Source: Flabesymbios commensalis
Taxonomy: Eukaryota; Annelida; Polychaeta; Terebellida; Flabelligeridae
Assembly (NCBI GenBank): GCA_964017125.1
Contig: OZ024915.1
Coordinates: 21,649,437-21,713,436, forward strand
Reading direction: 5' to 3'
Length of the DNA stretch: 64,000 nt
Shown one piece after another: positions 54,582 to 64,000 of this stretch (position 1 is its first letter; every line of letters begins with the position of its first letter). Below the pieces are notes generated by a model that made no database searches, was not told the DNA's origin, and was given only the letters and a program-made list of their open reading frames with translations. The position numbers were made by a program, and so were the translations under genes.

Positions 54582-56413
54582 CAGGGGCGTAGCCAGGGTT
54601 ATAAACATGTGTACGCACAACGCTAGGGGTAGGCCTAAGGATTTACGGAGCTTTTCCGAAACGGAGAGGGAGTGCATTTCCCCAAATTCATGACTACCAT
54701 CTTATGGGGGAACCCCCATACAAGCTACGAGCAGCTCAGCGGACACGACGAGGGCGGGGGGTGGGGGCTCCCCCGGGGAAAATTTGAAAAAAAGATCGCA
54801 AATTGTGGCATCTGATGATATTTGCGGTAAAGATATTGATTTATACATTTTAAGTTTTTTATATTTTTTGTAAAATTGAATACAGCAACAAAATTGAATT
54901 ATATCAAGTTATAATATAATTTATATCATTTTACTGATTATAGATTGAAATTTACTGATTCTTCTCTGTCAAGTACGATTATCCATAGATAAACTTTTTT
55001 TTAAAACAGCCGTGGCGGATCCAGCATTCGACTGACAGAGGGGCGCGCCAAACTTTTATAAGATTTACTATTGATCAGTAGGTCTAAGGATTAAATAAGT
55101 AAGTCAATGGCTTTGCTTTCTTAGACGCAAATTCGTCCACTACGTAGGCTACGTAGTGTCTTTGTGAGAACGAATACTAGCTAAGCTGAACATTCTGTGA
55201 TTGGTCATAAAGGGGCCACTATTCAATCGCCAGGGGAGGGAGGGGGTGGGAGTGTTTTTGAAGTAAATATTTTGAGATTGAATTTTCATGAAATAAATAA
55301 TTGTCTGAAGGACATGATGTAAATAAATATTTAATGGCCCTCAATTTTGTTTTAATCTTACATAATTAGAGGCTAGAGTGTGTGGAGGGGTTAAAAGATG
55401 AAATAATTATTATTTGTAGGCATATAGATCTATAATGATTTTTATTACTATGCCAGCTGCCAGACAGTTTACAAAACAGATAACCTTACACATGTAGGCT
55501 ATAGCTGATTACGAAAACGTTATTTGATAATTATTTGAATGTGTTACCTAGTTACATGATTCGGTGTGATGGGCATAAATCATCCCAGCAAACATGAGAT
55601 ACTGAAACAATATTGTTTTAATGTTGGGCCAGTGTCGTAGACGGAGAAGCAACATAAGAATAACATTGGTTGAGTGCCTGCATGGGATTCACTCTTGTCA
55701 CCAGTGTCTCTACTTCTGAGAAGTTAGTCAGTGCAGCATGGGATATGCATATAGGCCTAGATGCATATCATTGTGCAGCCTATCATTTGTTTAACACAGT
55801 GCGGTGCAGATACAAAAAGAGATCGCTTAGAATTAGCCCCATAAGTTACGTTGCTGAAACAGAACTGCCACAGATTATAGTGCCCACTCAAGGGTAAAGT
55901 GGGACATTTCCTTGGACGCTCATAATTATCTAAGACTTGCCTCGACTAATCAGGTCAATAAAAGGTTGTATACATCGTACGATCAGTTCATTTGTAAAAA
56001 AAAACAGTGAAATGTTACTGGCATTTTTCCACCTTGGGGTGGATATCGATTAGTTGATTCTCCCGGGTGAAACAAATATAGTAATCCACGGCTCCACATC
56101 TTTACGGTGTGGGCTCGTCCACGGCAAGTTTAGCGGCACTATAGTCATACATGTCGTGAATTTGTGACTGTCATTGAAAAGAGAAATATTTAGGCCTATT
56201 GCATTTGTATCCTATTTTTCCGGCGTTTTACGCAACACCACATGTATAAAGAATAGAAGTCGTTATTTGGACTGCTAAGTACGTATAGGCCTACATATAG
56301 GCTAGTCTGCTAGCTAACTTAATGCTTCTTTTTTTGATAGGGTCATATTTTTTTTACTCTCCCTTACAATGTGTACGCACGTGCGTACTGGCGTACGGCT
56401 GGCTACGCGCCTG
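54582..56413. mobile_element. hAT-like DNA transposon inside the LINE
   Basis: The left end CAGGGGCGTAGCCAG and the inverse of the right end, CAGGCGCGTAGCCAG, are 15-bp terminal repeats with one mismatch. A 6-bp direct repeat GGCGAA flanks it (54576-54581, 56414-56419), and the LINE reading resumes exactly after it. No transposase is visible in 1.83 kb. It contains a second TGGCGGATCCAGC start near 55015, the block shared with the hAT at 3089, and one palindromic MITE. hAT usually makes 8-bp duplications, so the superfamily is provisional. Confidence 0.8.
55584..55685. mobile_element. Palindromic MITE inside the hAT-like element
   Basis: CCCAGCAAACATGAGATACT at the left. The core GTTTTAATGTTGGGCCAGTG, centre TCGTAGACGG and GAATAACATTGGTTGAGTGC follow. 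The right end is partly eroded. Confidence 0.75.
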
Positions 56414-58434
56414 GGCGAAGCTGTTCATGATAACATCAGCAAAGCAAATGCCCTCAACAATTTCTTTGTTTCGCATTCCACAGTGGACGACTCACACACA
56501 ACACTGCCTGCTGCTCAATTTATCACAGAAGGTCGTTTGACATCAATACGCCTCAGTGAGAAAGAAGTGTGGGGTATTCTGATTACCCTTAAGCCATCAA
56601 AAGCACATGGCCCTGACGGAATTAGTCCCCACGTTTTAAAGCTGACTTCCAAAACAATAGCAAAACCTCTAACTAATCTTTTTAATTTATCCCTCCAGCG
56701 CGGAATTTTTCCCAATATTTGGAAACAGGCAAATGTCATCCCAATATTTAAAAAGGGCGATAAGAGCACCCCTAATAATTACCGTCCCGTGTCTTTATTA
56801 AGTTCTGTAGGCAAAGTATTGGAGAAGTGTATTTTTAGGCACATGTTCAACTATTTTAGAGATTACGATATAATTTATAAATATCAATCTGGTTTTCTTC
56901 AGGGATGTAGCACCACACACTATCTGGTACATTTATACCACAGCATATCTGAAGCTTTTGATAAAGGACTTAAAGTACAGATGGTGTTTGGTGATATATC
57001 CAAGGCGTTTGACAAAGTATGGCACGCCGGGCTACTATTCAAGCTAAAAATATGGGAATTACTGAGGAATTACTTATATGGATCAGCAACTACATGCACT
57101 TGTCTGATAGACAGCAGCGGGTGGTGTTACAGGGTGAGTCATCTTGCTGGGCAGATAATAACGCTGGAGTTCCTCAAGGCTCCGTCCTTGGACCACTTTT
57201 GTTTTTGGTCTACATTAATGATATGGAAGAAGGCCTAACTTCAAAACTGACTCTATTTGCTGATGACAATTTACTTTTATCTATTTCAAATTGTCATATA
57301 ACTAATTCGCAAATACTAAATAGCGACCTCGAAAAACTCGAAGCGTGGGCGCAACAATGGATTGTCAGCTTCAGTGCTTTAAAAACAAACAGTATGGTTA
57401 ATTACAGAAATATTACTCCCCCAAATAACCTCAGAATGTATAACCAGGAACTACAAAATATACCCCACTCTAAACATTTAGGTGTTACCTTACAACAATA
57501 TTTAAAATGGGACAAACACTTTGATGAAATATCAATTAAAGCTAATAAACGTTTGGATATATTAAATTCACTTAGTCTTAAGCTCAGCAGAAAAAGTCTC
57601 GAAACTCTCTATTTTTGCTTTGTCAGAAGCATCCTGGAATACTCGAACGAGGTTTTTTCAAATGCAACTAACGAAAACCTGGAACTTTTTGACAAAATTC
57701 AAAAGAGAGCAGGTAAAATAGTATCAGGGGCTATACGTGGCACACCATCTATCAAAATTTACACTGAACTTTCATGGGAAAGTCTGCAGTCCCGACGGGA
57801 AGACAAAATGATAATACTCTATGCTGACATTCTTCACGATAGGACCCCTTCTTATTTAAAACCAATTATTCCTCAAACAGTTAAAGAAACTAGCCAAGCT
57901 AGATACAACCTACGAAACAACTCAAATATAAGCCAAACCAACACTCGCACAGAAACTTTTCGAAAATCCTATATTCCTGCCACCACCCAATTCTGGAACA
58001 ATCTAGACGATTCTACCAAAAAATTGACATCAAAAAACTCACAAAAAAAATAATTAAAAAGCAACAAGCCCGATACAAACTCATATTATAACATTGGCAA
58101 AAGAAAAATTAATATTATCTTGGCCAGAATCAGAATGGAATGTAGTGAGCTTAGTCACCACCTTTTTAACATGAACATTATTGCTAATCCCCTATGTACA
58201 TGTGGACGTAACGAAACAACAAACCATTTTTTTATCGAATGTCCACAATACCATTTACACAGAGTCGTTTTAATAGAAAATTTAACCAAGATAAATATAA
58301 ATTACAACTTAGATACGCTTCTCCATGGTACACGTGACAGCCTTCTTGACCTTCAATTGATATCATTGCTAGATGTTTTTATTGTAGCCACTAAACGATT
58401 TTCTTTGCTAGCAAAGAACTAGTTATTATGCTCT
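56414..58434 (+). mobile_element. 2A-bearing LINE, reverse transcriptase and C-terminus
   Basis: RT domain: LKPSKAHGPDGISPHVLK, VIPIFKKGDKSTPNNYRPVS, GFLQGCSTTHYLVHL, DISKAFDKVWH, GVPQGSVLGPLLFLVYIND, LFADDNLLL (active-site FADD). One frameshift lies near 57042 and another in an A run near 58043. The C-terminal domain (58120-58422) has LCTCGRNETTNHFFIECPQY, a C-x-C-x7-H-x4-C zinc-finger-like motif. Stop at 58420-58422. APE-type LINE of the CR1/Jockey supergroup; the exact clade is undecided. Confidence 0.9.
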
Positions 58435-58446
58435 GCAGACGCAGGG

Positions 58447-58541
58447 CGTTGGGTTGGTGTTGGTTTGACGTTGGACCAGCGTAGCAGACGGTGGGCCGGC
58501 GTTAGACCGGCATTGATTCGACGTCATGTGCCTGTTGGCAC
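58447..58541. mobile_element. Palindromic MITE after the LINE
   Basis: GTTTGACGTTGGACCAGCGT, centre AGCAGACG, GTGGGCCGGCGTTAGACCGG. The outer ends have drifted. Confidence 0.65.
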
Positions 58542-58791
58542 ATTTATGTTCTACACTTTATCTAAGGCGCTGTTGTGTCGGCCATGACGCTATCCCGCCC
58601 TAATTGTATGTTATATATTTATATTGAGCTAATTACATATTGCCATGAAATATCTTATCTGCTTGTGTCTGTGTGGCAGTGGAATGTCCGGCACATCGGT
58701 ATTGGAGCACTGATGTTCTGGTCATGGCACTGCCACGTGGACATGTCAATATTGCCAATTTTTTATCATGATATTCTAATTGGATCTGACA

Positions 58792-58902
58792 TCCCGGCAT
58801 ACACGAGACGTTGATCCGGTGTTGGGTTGATGTTGGCCCACCGTCTACGATTTCGGGCCAGTATCTGCCCAGCATTGTTTCGGCGTCTCGTGTTTGCTTG
58901 GA
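58792..58902. mobile_element. Palindromic MITE, full-length copy
   Basis: TCCCGGCATACACGAGACGT at the left, CGTCTCGTGTTTGCTTGGGA at the right. The core is GATGTTGGCCCACCGTCTAC. Two more copies follow within 300 bases. Confidence 0.8.
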
Positions 58903-58956
58903 TCCCGGTTTTCATGGGCCATTGTATGGGATATAGCGTTGCCACATTGCCACAGC

Positions 58957-59068
58957 AAATACCGGCTAACACTGGACATTGGCCCGATGCTGCCACAGAG
59001 ATGACACACAGCCTTCAACGTTGGCCCAGCATTTGCCTGGCATTGGATCATTGTCTTGTGTTTTTCTG
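58957..59068. mobile_element. Palindromic MITE, divergent copy
   Basis: CAGCAAATACCGGCTAACAC at the left and GTCTTGTGTTTTTCTGG at the right. The core is ACATTGGCCCGATGCTGCCA and CAACGTTGGCCCAGCATTTG. The two halves match imperfectly. Confidence 0.65.
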
Positions 59069-59100
59069 GAATGATTCTGGTGTACGATTTTATACACTTC

Positions 59101-59207
59101 CCAGTGAGCACGGAGCACTCGTGTGCCATTGGCGCAATGCTTGTCCAACGTCGAAGACGTTGGGCCGGCGTTGTATGAATGTTGTACGGGTGTTTTTTAT
59201 TTACTGG
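59101..59207. mobile_element. Palindromic MITE, divergent copy
   Basis: The core GCAATGCTTGTCCAACGTCG pairs with ACGTTGGGCCGGCGTTGT around AAG. The right end TTTTTTATTTACTGGG resembles the copy in the FASTKD 3' UTR. Confidence 0.7.
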
Positions 59208-62154
59208 GTCTACAACAACAGTATACGAGGTCACGATAACATTAATATGATACCACTAAATTACATGCACTTGTTTCATGACACTTTCTGGCTCTGTCAA
59301 CGAGATTTACACATATGCCTCATTGTATTCACACCATGACTCCGCAAGCATCGCTCACTTTTTTTCCGAACGAAGCCATGTATTACAATCATGTATTGCT
59401 TCAATTGGACAATAAAATATGTTTAAACTAAACATCACACGGACGGTTGTATTTATTGTATAACCAAAACTATAAAAATAGTGTGTGCAATCTGTGGTGT
59501 ATATCAATAATGACGTAATTTATAAAAAGAAATATAAACGGTCTAAAATTATTACCGGTAGGCCTACACGTCCTGTATTTGAGCATTCCATAAAAAAAAA
59601 CATTTGCATTCACCTTGACGTGAGAATCGCGGCAGCGATTCACACGACATGTTGAATGGAAATTAGATTACAGTGGGTGTTAAGAGGATTGCCAATATTG
59701 TATGTTATTTGTATGTGTGTACTTTTATGCTTTCCGATCATGTTGATGATTCAATAGTTTTCAGATGTGTCACGGCTCGACGATTTTCTTAATATGGTCC
59801 CAATTGCTTCTCGCTCCGCTTGGTTCAAATGCCTGAGGGAAATTAGGCCTAGGCCTTACATACTAGACGTTATGACATTCAGCTAAAATGCCAAATGTAT
59901 ATACCCAGGGAGCCAAACCACCATTTTTTTATGAAAACAGACATGGCCTGCTGTAAAATGTTGGCCGATGGAAATCATCCCTACAGATATTCAGGAACAC
60001 AACCTAGGTGGACAACCTTGCATTTGTTTGCAGGAAATGCACAAAATCAAAATCCAAGATGAGCGCCATAAATATCTCATGCATATAACTTTTAAACTGT
60101 TTCTTTGAATTTCATGTGTGACATAATACTGGTTTCTAAGGGTTTTGTGTATGCCAAGTCCATTTCTGGCAATATTTAATCGATTGTAGGCATATTTAGG
60201 TTGTTGGGTTAAAGGTCAAGGTCAAAGTGAATTTAAAAGGAACAGGTCTATCATGTTCCGAGTGAGAGATGAGTAGTGATTCAACGACATTTTTGCCACA
60301 ATGATTATCTAGCATATCTCCGATATTTTAGTAATGCACAGTACATAATAATATTATTTATTCAATGTTAATGTACATTGTTAAATACTCACTATGCTCT
60401 AGAAATAGTATCATTGCAATCTTCTCGTGAAGGATGAGTAACAGCAAAGTCAATGTTAATTTTGACCTTATTATGTTTAATCAAATAATAGAAACGGAAA
60501 TAATCGGCAAATATAAATTCAACCAAAATTTCTACAAGTCCATAAGTTATTTAGGCTTATAATAAGAGTAGGCCCCTACTCAAATTCAAATGAACTGTCA
60601 TAGATACACTGAAACACCCACTGAATTGGCATTAAAATTATCAAAATAATTAGTAATGCAAACATTGTTGACAAACTACGCTCTCTCGAAATACAAATAA
60701 ATCATTATATTGTGTAGTGTATTTTAATGAAACAATAATTATAGTTAATATATCACGGTCTCGTTAATCAATATTTTAATGAATTGCAAGACTTAAATAT
60801 ATGCTGTTTCTTAAAAGTGATTATCATCTGAAATTCAATGCATGTGAAAAATTTCTACAACCACAAATCTGAACACCTGACTGATATCAACATACGAAAT
60901 TATGACAGTGGTGCCCACAGATCGCTAGGTTTCACCTGACTACGTCCACGCATACACAAACAATTATGATTTCAGGAATCTACACTATAATTGTTTCTTG
61001 GCTATAATGATTTTAACCATGATCAAGCATTTATATCAACACATAAAAATGTAACATCAAAACGGACTATTAAGAAATAACTGACTAGCTGCTGAAGGTA
61101 AGTTTGATAGAAAGATGAATTATTGGATATTTTGTAATAAATGGGTATATAAATGGGTATTTTATGCACAAAGAAGCAAAACTGGGTCAAGAGCACCTGC
61201 TGGGGGAATGGATGGTGCGATGAGGCGAAAATTAAATTAAATTTAACTGTATTACAGAAATAAAGTGATCAAAACAATGCTTTGAATTGACTAATGTGAA
61301 AAAGAACAAAATGCACATAGAACCCTCTGAGATTAATCGCTGCCCGACTGACCATATACAATTCAAAGTTTTAAAATATAATAGCTTACATAGTGGTAGC
61401 TTTATCTCTTGCAGAGACATCCAATGTAACAAGAACAGTTTCGTTTGTTGCCCAAAGTTATTAGCAAATGCAAATTTACAATTCTTTGATATGTTTTGTG
61501 ATTCGCTGTAGAAAAAATGATCCCGTAAATTGCTCAGTGACACACAAATGCGGTAAGTGAATTATTATAAGACCAAGGTTACGAAGTTGAAAACATCATA
61601 ATAATCTGATCTTCAAGATCCATACCTGAAACTAGACAAAAGTGTAGAAGTTGTGGCATTGCTATGAATGACACAAATTTCTGCTCGTTGGGTTGCTGTT
61701 ATTATTGTCTTTTTAAACAGATGTATAGGAAATAAACTCTTCATTCATAACCATTATTCAATGGCGATGGTAGGTATCATGCAGATTTCTGTCGGCAAAT
61801 TATACTCTTGTGAGCGTTCTCGAATATTATCATTTTTATAGTGACTATATAGCACACGGTACTGACGTGTCAAAATAAAATTACAAAACTGCAGCCAATG
61901 TGTGTAGTGGATGCAATGTATGCAATTCGCCGGTGATCGTTTCAGACCATATCAAAAATGCAGTATATATATTTACATGACCTCATATGAAATACCCTTT
62001 TTTCGTATGAATATCTGTTTCCTCTCAGTCTGAAGTTTTCAGCACAGAGACATAATACAAGATCACAACATATATACAATTTAAAAAGCTAGTGTCAACA
62101 GATACATAAGTTGATGTTAACAATCTATCTATGAAACTCAATGACCTCGACCTC
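59208..62154. other. Unassigned stretch with one hairpin
   Basis: Only short unrelated frames are found. At about 59613-59660 lies a hairpin, ATTCACCTTGACGTGAGAAT / ATTCACACGACATGTTGAAT, centred on CGCGGCAGCG; it resembles the TTAA MITE cores but its ends were not found. Confidence 0.5.
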
Positions 62155-62314
62155 CTTTGTTTTCACCGAGCTGGCTAATACAATGAAGTATGGGGGAGGG
62201 TTCTTATATAACCTTGTTTCACCGAGTGACGTCACTGCGTTTCACAGAATGAAGCATGGGGAGGGGGTGTTATATAACCTTGTTTTCACCAAGTGACGTC
62301 ACTGCGTTTCATAG
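62155..62314. repeat. 66-bp tandem repeat with TATATAA and TGACGTCA
   Basis: Units 62182-62247 and 62248-62314, with a partial unit just before. Each has (T)TATATAACCTTGTTT and GTGACGTCACTGCGTTTCA. TGACGTCA is the consensus cAMP response element (62227-62234 and 62294-62301). Whether it acts as a promoter is unknown; no gene follows. Confidence 0.8.
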
Positions 62315-62675
62315 GTGTTTTTGACTGGTTCAAATACAATATAATATGTGCCTTGGGGCTAGTTTCGATATTCGAAAAAGAATAGTAGAATTACAATCCA
62401 CCAAGAAAGAGGGACATACCCATGTAATTTTGCAATCACGTGGAATTTGTGTGAAGGGATTGAAATATCACCTGCCGATACATGAAATTGCATCTCATTG
62501 GGCTCTTCACAGCACAGAGCTATGTAATAATTTATTCACATTTCAAGTTGTGTGATATACCACAAACAAATTCCATTCTTCACAGACACAAACGTAGGGT
62601 TTCTTTGTAGCAAGGAGGTAGATATTTGAAAAAAATGAGATACATATCAGATGCTGTCACTTAAGTTGACTTTCT

Positions 62676-62945
62676 TTAACCCTTTCAAGCCTGAATTTAC
62701 CATTGTCATCTTCATTCACTACAAGCCGCGAATGTCTTCATCCACTACAAGCCGCGAATTGCTGTCGCAATTCTCAACTTGTAGTGAATGAAGATGACTT
62801 ATAGTGGGTGGCAAATGAAAAAAATGTATCCTTATTATTTAAAAAATTCAACAAAAAATGTTCTTCTAAAACCCCTGATGTAAGAAATTGAGTCATTTTT
62901 CAGAGATAAAAAATGATGCTTTAATGCATCGTGAGGGCTATCGCC
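62676..62945. mobile_element. TTAA MITE family 4, copy b (inverted)
   Basis: TTAACCCTTTCAAGCCTGAA at the left. The hairpin CATCCACTACAAGCCGCGAA / CAACTTGTAGTGAATGAAGA has a core AATTGCTGTCGCAATT. The right end ATGCATCGTGAGGG mirrors the start of the copy at 29400. A short local duplication (ACTACAAGCCGCGAAT) occurs near 62720 and 62745. Confidence 0.75.
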
Positions 62946-64000
62946 TCCATCAAAAGATGCATTTCGTTAACATGTAGAGGTGATCTACCCCCTGACATGC
63001 CCAGACGGCCGGAGACTTGGGTTTCGCTATGCAATTGAATGCAAAAACACCGTGGCATTTCGCACAGCTCTGCTATCCTCGGGTCGGATGGTCCCCAGAG
63101 TAACAATAGCAAGGGTAACTCCATTCAACCCCCCCGTGAGAGACCTAATGTCAAACACTCTATTGTTGGTTATATAAGGCTACCACGGCCTACACCAACG
63201 CCTCCACTGATGCTTGTGCTGCATTGGCTCCGCTGTTGAGCGGAGGAACCAGGGTACGCCACTGGCAATCCGCCCGAAGATTATGGCCAGATACGAGGAA
63301 GATGAAGCTGCCCTTGGATGAATGTTGTAGACTAGTGCTTCCGTACAATGCCATACACAACATTCAACAGACGGAACAGATCCGAAATGACCATCCCCGG
63401 ATGTGGGCAAAAAATACTACTACTAGCAATGATGATCATCCCAGTACAACAGCAACAATTGTAATCGGGTAACTCCTAAGGTTTGATCAAATTTGAAACT
63501 CTCTATCGGACCGATGATATGCATTGGTTCTGCTTCTAAGTCTCCTATACCCACTTTGTGCCTGTACCTTTGTTAAGGGGGGGGGGGGGAAGGGTGTCAC
63601 CTCCGCGTGGTCCCCCCTGGGCAACTTCTTAGAAGGCCAAGCACACCCAAACCTTTCATCGAACCAGGTTTTTCTATTTTTTTGACGTGAAGTTTTTTTG
63701 TGTTTGCTTTCCGGTGGTTCAGGGTTTTTCACTGAGGTTGTTATGTTTATTTTCGAATAGTTTTCAGTTCAAATTCTTTATATATTCTTTATATATTCAT
63801 ATTTATATATTTTATATATTTTTTCATTGTACTTGTGGTGCCTTGCAGTGCTCTCACAGATTATGATCGCTCTGTCGTGCTAACTCTCGATGACAGACCC
63901 GATCCCCAGCTGTGGGGGCATTGTAGGTCTACTCATAATTCTTCTATGATTTGTTTTTTGTGTTTGCAGTGGTTTCTCTTTGGCATCCTGGCGACGGACG
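62946..64000. other. Unassigned, GC-richer stretch at the window end
   Basis: About 62990-63420 is less AT-rich than its surroundings and carries overlapping frames of 60-80 codons on both strands with no recognised domain. Its GC-rich words and a G run near 63579 may reflect an unknown element or part of a gene continuing past the edge. I cannot choose. Confidence 0.35.

Noticed and set aside
58827-59339. 170-codon plus-strand frame
   Set aside because: It runs through three palindromic MITEs, and the opposite strand is also open because of the palindromes.

Overview
The window looks like nuclear DNA of an animal, most likely a marine invertebrate deuterostome (echinoderm- or hemichordate-like). 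The reasons are AT-rich DNA, one spliced gene with GT-AG introns, many LINEs, SINEs and foldback MITEs, frequent short words of the TAGGCCTA type, and a LINE carrying a 2A-like peptide (a trait known from sea urchin and other marine invertebrate LINEs). The taxon is an inference. There are no bacterial operons, rRNA genes or CRISPR arrays.

The only host gene I can support is a FAST-kinase-domain (FASTKD) family gene at 18112-28247 on the plus strand. It has six coding exons whose splice phases all agree, giving a predicted 642-residue, probably mitochondrial, RNA-binding protein ending in a RAP domain. Its first intron (4.9 kb) holds a 142-bp satellite array, including a nearly perfect 1131-bp tandem duplication. 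The array appears to have landed inside a TTAA-flanked MITE. A MITE also sits between its stop codon and the likely poly(A) signal.

The rest is layered repeat DNA. 0-18 kb: a 160-bp tandem repeat, a hAT element with a perfect 8-bp target duplication, palindromic AAGCTTGC-rich clusters, several hairpins, a 2.3-kb minisatellite built on CAAATGTTG, a dimeric tRNA SINE and a long foldback element. 28-31 kb: more MITEs and a LINE remnant. 31.3-39.4 kb: a broken Ty3/gypsy element on the minus strand with two LTRs about 96% identical, of CsRn1 type (CHCC gag knuckle, tRNA-Trp-like primer site), inserted in that LINE remnant. 40-43 kb: SINEs and a TA microsatellite. 44.7-46.2 kb: an inverted duplication around a decayed transposon-associated ORF. 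47.8-49 kb: a second LINE. 53.3-58.4 kb: a third LINE with a 2A-like motif, broken up by two Kolobok-like MITEs and a hAT-like element. 58-64 kb: MITEs, a tandem CRE/TATA-like repeat and sequence I could not identify.

One palindromic MITE family (ends CCCAGCAAACACGAGAC, centre CGTCGTAGACG) recurs about 17 times. At least five other MITE families lie at TTAA sites, and several of these share a similar small central stem. The strongest single observation is the 2A-like LINE N-terminus whose NPGP-encoding DNA contains the TTAA site used by a MITE. All calls are by eye; no alignment or database search was run.
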